The translations under genes were made by a program, and so were the position numbers. The notes under the pieces were generated by a model. It was not told the origin of the DNA. It saw only the letters and a list, made by a program, of their open reading frames with translations, and searched no databases. Positions 57,750 through 64,000 of a stretch of DNA of 64,000 nucleotides are shown here, one piece after another. This DNA comes from Erwinia sp. ErVv1 (GTDB taxonomy: Bacteria; Pseudomonadota; Gammaproteobacteria; Enterobacterales; Enterobacteriaceae), in contig NZ_CDPK01000003.1 in NCBI RefSeq assembly GCF_900068895.1, positions 346,285 to 410,284 on the forward strand. Reading direction: 5' to 3'. Each line of letters starts with the position of its first letter. Position 1 is the stretch's first letter.

Positions 57750-58763
57750 ATGACACCTACGCGAAAAATTATTACCATCCTGGCGCTGGCCGCCGTGGCT
57801 GCTGTTGCCGTTTGTTACTGGCAGGTGCGTCAGTACGCGGATTCCACGCTGCCCATTCACGATGAAACGATATTCACCCTCCCGGCGGGCTCGGGCAGAG
57901 TGGTGCTGGAAGCCGAACTGAATAAACAGCATGTGGTGGCCAGTACCCGGTGGTTTGGCTGGTTACTGAAGCTGGAACCGGATCTGGCCAAATTCAAGGC
58001 GGGCACCTATCGCTTTACGCCGGGGATGACCGTCCGCCAGATGCTGGCACTGCTGGCCAGCGGCAAAGAAGCCCAGTTCCCGATACGTTTTGTTGAGGGG
58101 ACGCGCATGCAGGAGTGGCTGGCCGCACTGCGCACTGCGCCCTATATTAAGCATACGCTATCGGCTGACAGCCTGACGGCGGTCGCCGCTGCTCTGGATT
58201 TGAAGGAGCAGGATGTTGAAGGCTGGTTTTATCCCGACACCTACTCCTATACGGCTAACACCACCGATGTTGCGTTGCTTAAGCGCGCCCATGAGCGGAT
58301 GGATCGTCTGGTTGACCGGCTGTGGCAGGAAAAAGCAGACGGCCTGCCCTATAAGGATAAGAACGACCTGGTGACCATGGCCTCGATTGTTGAAAAAGAG
58401 ACGGCGATAGGACCAGAGCGCAGCCAGGTGGCATCGGTATTTATTAACCGTCTACGTCTGGGCATGCGTCTGCAAACTGACCCAACGGTGATTTACGGTA
58501 TGGGCGATCGCTATAAGGGCAGCCTGACGCGTAAGGATCTCGAAACGCCCAGCGACTGGAACACCTATATTATCCCCGGCATGCCGCCAGGACCTATTGC
58601 GATGCCGGGCAAGCCCTCGCTGGAAGCGGCGGCGCATCCGCTGAAAACAGACTTCCTCTATTTTGTTGCGGATGGTAAGGGAGGACATACCTTTACCACT
58701 AATCTCGCCAGTCATAATCGGGCGGTTCAGGCTTGGCGTCTGGCCGTTAAGGAACAGAAATGA
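57750..58763 (+). CDS. mltG: Endolytic murein transglycosylase MltG
   Basis: The 337-aa protein matches MltG (YceG), an inner-membrane lytic transglycosylase that cuts nascent glycan strands and sets their length. A membrane anchor ([18 protein letters not shown]) is at residues 7-24. A LysM-like region follows, then the catalytic domain with [20 protein letters not shown] near 210-229, including the essential Glu. [20 protein letters not shown] and [19 protein letters not shown] are conserved. Its stop overlaps the tmk ATG by four bases. Confidence 0.96.
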   Translation: MTPTRKIITILALAAVAAVAVCYWQVRQYADSTLPIHDETIFTLPAGSGRVVLEAELNKQHVVASTRWFGWLLKLEPDLAKFKAGTYRFTPGMTVRQMLALLASGKEAQFPIRFVEGTRMQEWLAALRTAPYIKHTLSADSLTAVAAALDLKEQDVEGWFYPDTYSYTANTTDVALLKRAHERMDRLVDRLWQEKADGLPYKDKNDLVTMASIVEKETAIGPERSQVASVFINRLRLGMRLQTDPTVIYGMGDRYKGSLTRKDLETPSDWNTYIIPGMPPGPIAMPGKPSLEAAAHPLKTDFLYFVADGKGGHTFTTNLASHNRAVQAWRLAVKEQK

Positions 58764-59392
58764 GCGGTAAGTTTGTTGTGATTGAAGGGCTGGAGGGCGC
58801 AGGGAAAACCACCGCCCGTGACGTGGTGGTCGCTGAGCTAAGGCAGCAGGGGATCGCTGAGATCGTTTTTACCCGCGAACCGGGGGGAACGCCGCTGGCA
58901 GAAAAACTGCGCGATCTGATAAAGCAGGGCGTCGAAAATGAACGGATCACTGACCGGGCAGAATTATTAATGCTCTATGCCGCCCGGGTCCAGCTGGTGG
59001 AGAACGTCATTAAACCTGCTCTTGCCCGCGGCGCATGGGTGGTGGGCGACCGTCACGATCTCTCCTCGCAGGCCTATCAGGGCGGCGGGCGCGGCATGGA
59101 CAGCAACCTGATGGCGCAGCTGAAAAGCAGCGTGCTCGGTGACTTTGCCCCCGATATGACGCTCTATCTGGACGTCACGCCTGAAATCGGCCTGCAACGT
59201 GCCCGGGCAAGAGGCGAGCTGGATCGTATTGAGCAGGAGTCACTCAACTTCTTTACCCGCGTTCGCGAACGCTATCAGTCGCTGGCGGCCAGCGATCGGC
59301 GCATTACCACCATTGATGCCACCCAGTCACTGGAGCAGGTCACCCAGGCCATACGTGCATCGGTCGCGGGCTGGCTTAAGGCGCAGCTTTGA
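58760..59392 (+). CDS. tmk: Thymidylate kinase Tmk
   Basis: The 210-aa kinase phosphorylates dTMP to dTDP. The P-loop is [15 protein letters not shown] near residues 8-22, the DRY-like motif is [19 protein letters not shown] near 94-112, and the lid segment [12 protein letters not shown] lies near 149-160. Length matches E. coli (213 aa). It overlaps mltG by four bases and holB by four bases, so these genes are translationally coupled. Confidence 0.96.
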   Translation: MSGKFVVIEGLEGAGKTTARDVVVAELRQQGIAEIVFTREPGGTPLAEKLRDLIKQGVENERITDRAELLMLYAARVQLVENVIKPALARGAWVVGDRHDLSSQAYQGGGRGMDSNLMAQLKSSVLGDFAPDMTLYLDVTPEIGLQRARARGELDRIEQESLNFFTRVRERYQSLAASDRRITTIDATQSLEQVTQAIRASVAGWLKAQL

Positions 59393-60378
59393 TCTGGTAT
59401 CCGTGGCTGAATCAACCCTACCGGCAGCTGGTCAGCCAGCACCAGGCGGGCAGAGGGCATCATGCCCTGTTATTGCAGTCGCTTCCCGGTATGGGCGATG
59501 CCTCGCTGGTGTGGGGGCTAAGCCGCTGGCTGATGTGCCAGCGCCGCGATGGCTTTAAAAGCTGTGGCACCTGCCACGCCTGCCAGCTTATGCAGGCGCA
59601 TACGCATCCCGACTGGTATCAGCTTTCGCCGGAGAAGGGCAAGCAGTCGCTGGGTATTGATGCCATTCGCGGCGTGACGGAAAAACTTTACCATCACGCT
59701 CAGCAGGGGGGCGCGAAGGTTGTCTGGCTGCCCGATGCGTCGCAGCTGACCGAGGCGGCAGCGAATGCTCTGTTAAAAACGCTGGAAGAGCCGCCCAAAA
59801 ATACCTGGTTTCTGTTAAGCAGCCACCAGCCTGCGGATCTGCTGGCCACGCTGCGCAGCCGCTGTCAGAACTTTCATCTGGGACCGCCGCCGGAGGAGCC
59901 GAGCCTGAGCTGGCTGCAAAAACAGGTTGGGGCGCCTCAGGATGCCTGTATCACCGCTCTGCGCCTGAGTGGAGGAGCACCGGGCGCGGCCCTTGGGCTG
60001 CTGGAAGAGAAGATCTGGGCAGCGCGGGAAGCATTATGTCACGCACTGCCGGAGGCGCTACAGGCGGATATGTTGCGCCTCATGCCGGTTCTCAATCATG
60101 ATGACGCGGCCAGGCGCATTGGCTGGCTGTGTGCGCTATTGGTGGATGTCCTGAAGTGGCAGCAGGGCGGTGGGGCTTTTATTGCGAACGCAGATCGCCA
60201 GCCGCTGATTGCCGGAATGGCGTCACAGCTTCCCGGCAGCGCGCTGGATCTCAGCCTGCGGGAATGGATTATCTGTCGCGATCGGCTGCTGCATGTCTCT
60301 GCCGTCAATCGCGAACTGTTATTAACCGATCGGCTGTTGGGCTGGGAGCAGATGCTGCACACCCCTACGGTCGGGTAA
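59389..60378 (+). CDS. holB: DNA polymerase III subunit delta prime HolB
   Basis: The 329-aa protein matches HolB, the delta' subunit of the clamp loader. It has the AAA+ fold without a functional Walker A ([15 protein letters not shown]), the zinc-binding cluster [15 protein letters not shown] near residues 60-75, and [20 protein letters not shown] near 122-141 with a [10 protein letters not shown] sensor segment. The start codon is TTG at 59389, overlapping the tmk stop; [12 protein letters not shown] after it aligns with the E. coli N-terminus, so it is credible. Confidence 0.94.
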   Translation: MIWYPWLNQPYRQLVSQHQAGRGHHALLLQSLPGMGDASLVWGLSRWLMCQRRDGFKSCGTCHACQLMQAHTHPDWYQLSPEKGKQSLGIDAIRGVTEKLYHHAQQGGAKVVWLPDASQLTEAAANALLKTLEEPPKNTWFLLSSHQPADLLATLRSRCQNFHLGPPPEEPSLSWLQKQVGAPQDACITALRLSGGAPGAALGLLEEKIWAAREALCHALPEALQADMLRLMPVLNHDDAARRIGWLCALLVDVLKWQQGGGAFIANADRQPLIAGMASQLPGSALDLSLREWIICRDRLLHVSAVNRELLLTDRLLGWEQMLHTPTVG

Positions 60379-60396
60379 ACGAACCAGAGAGTAATT

Positions 60397-61191
60397 ATGT
60401 TTTTAGTCGATTCACACTGCCATCTTGATGGCCTGGATTATGAAAATCTTCATCAGGACGTCTCCGACGTACTGGCTAAGGCTGCCGCCCGCGACGTGAA
60501 GTTTATGCTGGCCGTTGCCACCACGCTGCCCGGCTATACCGCCATGAGGCAGCTGATTGGCGACAGGCCAAACGTGGCATTCTCCTGCGGCGTACACCCG
60601 CTCAACCAGGAAGAAGAGTGGGATTTCGCCGATCTTCGCCGGCTGGCGGCCGACCCTCGCGTGGTAGCGATGGGAGAGACCGGGCTGGACTATCACTACC
60701 AGCAGGAAACGAAAGCGCAGCAGCAGGCCTCTTTCCGCGAGCACATCCGCACAGGCCGCGATCTGAATAAGCCCGTTATCGTCCATACGCGCGCCGCGCG
60801 CGAAGATACCCTTTCGATCCTGAAAGAGGAGCAGGCAGAGGCATGTGGCGGCGTATTGCACTGCTTTACCGAGGATCGTGAAACGGCAGAAAAACTGCTG
60901 GATATGGGCTTTTACATCTCTTTCTCCGGCATCGTTACCTTCCGCAACGCTGAAGCGATCCGCGAGGCGGCGCGCTATGTGCCTCTCGACAGAATGCTGG
61001 TGGAGACTGATTCACCTTATCTGGCACCCGTTCCCTACCGCGGTAAGGAAAACCAGCCGGCCTGGACGCGCGACGTTGCGGAGTATATGGCCGTGTTAAA
61101 AGGCGTTAGCATTGAGGAAATGGCTGAAGCGACCACGCAAAACTTCTCTACGCTGTTCCACGTCCCGCTCTCTGAGCTGTCAGACCGCTAA
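60397..61191 (+). CDS. ycfH: TatD-family metal-dependent hydrolase YcfH
   Basis: The 264-aa protein is a TatD-family (beta/alpha)8 metalloenzyme, matching YcfH (E. coli 265 aa). [12 protein letters not shown] gives the HxH metal pair, [12 protein letters not shown] the metal-bridging Glu, and [20 protein letters not shown] the end motif. Related proteins are 3'-5' deoxyribonucleases or D-aminoacyl-tRNA-like deacylases; the exact role is not known. It starts 18 bases after holB and is closed by a terminator. Confidence 0.94.
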   Translation: MFLVDSHCHLDGLDYENLHQDVSDVLAKAAARDVKFMLAVATTLPGYTAMRQLIGDRPNVAFSCGVHPLNQEEEWDFADLRRLAADPRVVAMGETGLDYHYQQETKAQQQASFREHIRTGRDLNKPVIVHTRAAREDTLSILKEEQAEACGGVLHCFTEDRETAEKLLDMGFYISFSGIVTFRNAEAIREAARYVPLDRMLVETDSPYLAPVPYRGKENQPAWTRDVAEYMAVLKGVSIEEMAEATTQNFSTLFHVPLSELSDR

Positions 61192-61234
61192 AATAATTTT
61201 ACTGCTCGTAATAATTCGTTGCCGATCGTAAAGT

Positions 61235-61266
61235 GCATCGCCTCCGCAGGGCGGTGCCGTTTTTTT
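61235..61266 (+). terminator. Terminator after ycfH
   Basis: GCATCGCC (61235-61242) pairs with GGCGGTGC (61250-61257) with one T-G pair over a 7-nt loop and is followed by a run of seven T. Confidence 0.8.
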
Positions 61267-61357
61267 ATGGTCAGAAATTGGCGTTTATCAGAAAAATACG
61301 CTACGTATGCAACGAATGTTAGATGAAACGTGACAATCATCAAACAAATCATGACCG

Positions 61358-61382
61358 ATTTATTTTACAGTTCGTAATAAAT
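61358..61382 (+). promoter_or_regulatory. Palindrome upstream of ptsG, possible Mlc operator
   Basis: ATTTATT (61358-61364) and AATAAAT (61376-61382) form a perfect 7-bp inverted repeat with 11 bases between, about 98 bases before ptsG. In E. coli ptsG is repressed by Mlc, whose sites are AT-rich imperfect palindromes. Assignment to Mlc is inferred from position and base type. Confidence 0.4.
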
Positions 61383-61450
61383 ATTGAGAGCGTAACAACG
61401 CTCCTTCGGCAGTGGGACCTCCCCCCATTGCCACGCGCACCGCGCGGATA

Positions 61451-61470
61451 AAAGCACTCATACTCAGGAG
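61451..61470 (+). promoter_or_regulatory. Conserved SgrS-pairing segment and ribosome site of ptsG
   Basis: AAAGCACTCATACTCAGGAG, directly before the ptsG start, differs by one base from the segment I recall in E. coli ptsG mRNA. There the small RNA SgrS pairs to block translation and trigger RNase E decay under glucose-phosphate stress. Confidence 0.6.
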
Positions 61471-61479
61471 TTTGACACT

Positions 61480-62913
61480 ATGTTTAAAAATGCATTTGCA
61501 AACCTGCAAAAGGTCGGTAAATCGCTGATGTTACCGGTATCGGTCCTGCCGATTGCCGGTATCCTGCTGGGCGTCGGTTCGGCTAACTTCAGCTGGCTGC
61601 CTGCCGTGGTTTCTCACGTTATGGCTGATGCGGGCGGCTCCGTCTTTGCCAATATGCCGCTGATATTTGCCATCGGCGTGGCGCTGGGGTTCACCAATAA
61701 TGACGGCGTTTCGGCGCTGGCTGCGGTAGTCGCCTACGGCATAATGGTTAAAACTATGGCAGTGGTAGCGCCGCTGGTACTGCATATTTCTGCGGCGGAA
61801 ATCGACGCTAAACACCTGGCCGATACCGGTGTACTCGGGGGGATCATCGCCGGTTCCATCGCTGCCTATATGTTCAACCGCTTCTATCGCATCAAGCTGC
61901 CTGAGTATCTGGGCTTTTTTGCCGGTAAGCGCTTTGTCCCGATTATTTCCGGGCTGGCGGCTATATTCCTGGGCGTCGTGCTCTCATTTATCTGGCCACC
62001 GGTGGGTACCGCCATTCAGGAGTTCTCGCAGTGGGCCGCCTATCAGAACCCGGTGGTGGCTTTCGGCATCTATGGCCTGATTGAACGCGCCCTGGTGCCG
62101 TTCGGGCTGCACCATATCTGGAACGTTCCTTTCCAGATGCAGATTGGCGAATTTACTAACGCGGCCGGCCAGGTGTTCCACGGTGACATTCCGCGCTACA
62201 TGGCGGGCGATCCGACTGCCGGTAAACTGTCAGGCGGCTTCCTGTTCAAAATGTACGGCCTGCCTGCTGCGGCGATTGCTATCTGGCACTCCGCTAAGCC
62301 TGAAAACCGCGCAAAAGTGGGCGGGATTATGATCTCGGCCGCGCTGACGGCCTTCCTGACCGGGATCACCGAGCCGATTGAATTCTCATTCATGTTCGTG
62401 GCACCGATCCTCTATGTGATTCACGCTATCCTTGCCGGGCTGGCATTCCCAATCTGTATTCTGCTGGGCATGCGTGATGGCACCAGCTTCTCCCACGGGC
62501 TGATTGACTTTGTGGTACTGAGCGGCAACAGCAGCAAAATCTGGCTGTTCCCGATTGTCGGCATCATTTATGGTCTGGTTTATTACACCATCTTCCGGGT
62601 AGTGATTGCTAAGTTCAATCTGAAAACCCCGGGTCGTGAAGATGCAACCCGCGATCAGGCTACGGGTAATGCCAGCGAGATGGCGGCTAATCTGGTGGCG
62701 GCCTTTGGCGGTAAGGAAAATATCACAAACCTGGATGCCTGTATCACCCGTCTGCGCGTTAGCGTGGCCGACGTGTCTAAGGTCGATCAGACCGGCCTGA
62801 GAACGCTGGGGGCCGCAGGGGTGGTCGTGGCGGGTTCGGGCGTTCAGGCCATTTTCGGTACTAAATCCGATAACCTGAAGACCGATATGGATGACTACAT
62901 GCGCAAGCTGTAA
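61480..62913 (+). CDS. ptsG: Glucose PTS permease EIICB-Glc PtsG
   Basis: The 477-aa protein has the EIIC transport domain (about 1-385, ten hydrophobic segments) followed by a linker and the EIIB domain (about 395-477), as in E. coli PtsG (477 aa). Characteristic segments are [40 protein letters not shown] and [20 protein letters not shown]. The phosphorylated Cys lies in [19 protein letters not shown] near residue 420. It imports and phosphorylates glucose with EIIA-Glc. CAGGAG precedes the ATG. A terminator follows. Confidence 0.97.
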   Translation: MFKNAFANLQKVGKSLMLPVSVLPIAGILLGVGSANFSWLPAVVSHVMADAGGSVFANMPLIFAIGVALGFTNNDGVSALAAVVAYGIMVKTMAVVAPLVLHISAAEIDAKHLADTGVLGGIIAGSIAAYMFNRFYRIKLPEYLGFFAGKRFVPIISGLAAIFLGVVLSFIWPPVGTAIQEFSQWAAYQNPVVAFGIYGLIERALVPFGLHHIWNVPFQMQIGEFTNAAGQVFHGDIPRYMAGDPTAGKLSGGFLFKMYGLPAAAIAIWHSAKPENRAKVGGIMISAALTAFLTGITEPIEFSFMFVAPILYVIHAILAGLAFPICILLGMRDGTSFSHGLIDFVVLSGNSSKIWLFPIVGIIYGLVYYTIFRVVIAKFNLKTPGREDATRDQATGNASEMAANLVAAFGGKENITNLDACITRLRVSVADVSKVDQTGLRTLGAAGVVVAGSGVQAIFGTKSDNLKTDMDDYMRKL

Positions 62914-62933
62914 CCGTTAGTCAGTACCACTGA

Positions 62934-62957
62934 GGGCGCGAAAGCGCCCTTTTTTTA
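62934..62957 (+). terminator. Terminator after ptsG
   Basis: GGGCGC (62934-62939), GAAA loop and GCGCCC (62944-62949) form a stable tetraloop hairpin followed by a run of eight T. Confidence 0.9.
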
Positions 62958-63083
62958 TCTCTGTAAGGCTGAAATGCTGCAAAGGCGCGCATTCAGGGAA
63001 AGAAAAGTGACGGTAAGGTTGAATGAAATCGAATTTCTCGCTCATACTGCGATAAATCAATCTGCCGCTCAAGGATATGCACC

Positions 63084-63434
63084 ATGGCTGAAGAAACCCT
63101 GTTCAGTAAAATCATCCGCCGCGAAATTCCGGCTGACATCCTCTATCAGGATGAGCTGGTTACCGCGTTCCGTGATATCTCTCCCCAGGCGCCCACCCAT
63201 ATTCTGGTGGTGCCAAACATCCTGATCCCAACCGTGAATGATACGGTAGCGGGCCATGAGGCTGCCCTGGGTCGAATGATTACCGTGGCGGCTAAAGTGG
63301 CAAAACAGGAAGGTATTGCCGAAGACGGCTACCGCCTGATCATGAACTGCAATCAGCACGGCGGACAGGAGGTGTATCATATCCATCTGCACCTCGTCGG
63401 GGGCCGTCCTTTAGGGCCAATGCTGGCAAAGTAA
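63084..63434 (+). CDS. hinT: HIT-family purine nucleoside phosphoramidase HinT
   Basis: The 116-aa protein matches HinT (YcfF), which cleaves adenosine or guanosine 5'-phosphoramidates. [20 protein letters not shown] starts it; the histidine triad is in [14 protein letters not shown] near residues 98-111. The length agrees with E. coli (119 aa). AAGGA lies eight bases before the ATG. ycfL and lpoB follow on the same strand and may share the transcript. Confidence 0.96.
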   Translation: MAEETLFSKIIRREIPADILYQDELVTAFRDISPQAPTHILVVPNILIPTVNDTVAGHEAALGRMITVAAKVAKQEGIAEDGYRLIMNCNQHGGQEVYHIHLHLVGGRPLGPMLAK

Positions 63435-63462
63435 ATGCACGTTTAACGCGGATACCTACTCT

Positions 63463-63834
63463 ATGATGCGCGCTCTTGCTACGGGCATGACGCTGATTGC
63501 ACTCCTCAGCGGATGCAGCAGCGATACCACCACCATTAATACCTCACAGTCGCTGGTGATGGAGTCGTCGGTGCTCTCAGCCGGGATAACCACCGATGAG
63601 CCAACCCTGTCGGAACATGAGGGGCAGCAGCGCGCCTCTTCGGTACTGTACAATCAGCAGGAGAGGGCGGTAACGCTCCACTACCGATTCTACTGGTACG
63701 ACGATAAGGGGCTGGAGATACTGCCCTTCGAGCGTCCGCGTACCGTCACCGTCGCGCCGCACGACAAAATTGAAATATCATCGCAAACCGGTAATCTGAC
63801 CGCCAGTAAGGTCAGGCTCTATTTGTATCTGTAA
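63463..63834 (+). CDS. ycfL: YcfL lipoprotein
   Basis: The 123-aa lipoprotein has a signal with lipobox LLSGC near residue 18 and a Thr/Ser-rich start of the mature part. It matches YcfL (E. coli 125 aa), including VLYNQQERAVTLHYRFYWYD and LPFERPRTVTVAPHDKI. Function is unknown; it lies upstream of lpoB as in E. coli. Two adjacent Met codons at the start are both possible. Confidence 0.9.
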   Translation: MMRALATGMTLIALLSGCSSDTTTINTSQSLVMESSVLSAGITTDEPTLSEHEGQQRASSVLYNQQERAVTLHYRFYWYDDKGLEILPFERPRTVTVAPHDKIEISSQTGNLTASKVRLYLYL

Positions 63835-63845
63835 GAGGTCATTGC

Positions 63846-64000
63846 GTGGAAAGGAAAATAACCAAACGTTCGGGCGTGCTGTTACTGGCACTGATCCTCA
63901 GCGGCTGTATCAGCCATCAACAGCAGCAGACGCAGCCGCCTGCACCGGTAGAACCGGCCCAGCCAGCCCAGCCCGTGCCGCCGCCAGCCCAGCCGGGACC
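63846..64000 (+). CDS. lpoB: LpoB, outer-membrane activator of PBP1B, 5' part only
   Basis: The gene runs off the window. The visible 51 codons start at GTG (63846) and show a signal with lipobox LILSGC near residue 20 and then a Pro/Gln/Ala-rich flexible segment with AQPAQP motifs. This is the build of LpoB: a lipid anchor, a disordered linker that reaches through the periplasm, and a globular domain (not visible) that activates PBP1B. Position 12 bases after ycfL agrees with E. coli. The GTG start is plausible but not proven. Confidence 0.85.
   Translation, partial: MERKITKRSGVLLLALILSGCISHQQQQTQPPAPVEPAQPAQPVPPPAQPG

Overview
The window is a chromosomal segment of a Gram-negative gammaproteobacterium of the order Enterobacterales. 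Gene content and protein sequences best fit the Erwiniaceae (Erwinia or Pantoea). The backbone follows the Escherichia coli order clsC-opgC-opgGH-yceK-msyB-mdtG-lpxL-trhO-solA-bssS-dinI-pyrC-yceB-grxB-rimJ-mviM-murJ-flgNMA-flgBCDEFGHIJKL-rne-rluC-yceF-yceD-rpmF-plsX-fabHDG-acpP-fabF-pabC-mltG-tmk-holB-ycfH-ptsG-hinT-ycfL-lpoB, but mdtH and yceH are missing. The genus is inferred from memory of protein sequences, not from a search.

Left part (1-5.6 kb) is accessory: the 3' end of an outer-membrane efflux gene, a TccC-like Rhs toxin whose AT-richer C-terminal module looks like a DXD glycosyltransferase, two tiny membrane-protein genes, and a GH1-like glycosidase with Gln at the usual acid/base position. 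The envelope block follows (5.7-16.5 kb): a cardiolipin synthase, osmoregulated periplasmic glucan genes opgC and opgGH, a lipase/immunity pair resembling T6SS Tle/Tli modules, the YceK lipoprotein and MsyB. From 16.7 to 32.2 kb come a drug exporter, lipid A acyltransferase, old-yellow-enzyme reductase, tRNA hydroxylase TrhO, a ProP-type transporter, SolA, BssS, SOS-regulated DinI, PyrC, YceB, a frameshifted grxB, RimJ, MviM and the lipid II flippase MurJ.

From 32.2 to 43.8 kb lies a complete flg cluster: flgAMN on the minus strand and flgBCDEFGHIJKL on the plus strand, with good sigma-28 promoters in front of flgM and flgK. Next is an unusually long RNase E gene (1327 codons) with two expanded repeat tracts. 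The right part (48.9-64 kb) carries rluC, maf/yceF and the yceD-rpmF-plsX-fab-acpP-fabF-pabC-mltG-tmk-holB-ycfH fatty-acid and growth cluster, then ptsG, hinT, ycfL and the 5' end of lpoB.

The most interesting points are the orphan TccC-glycosyltransferase toxin, the orphan lipase/immunity pair, the GH1-like protein with a myrosinase-like Gln, the RNase E repeat expansions, a dinucleotide-slip frameshift in grxB, and two genes whose predicted promoters imply leaderless mRNAs (a 46-aa membrane protein and yceD). No CRISPR array, tRNA, rRNA, insertion sequence or integrase was seen.
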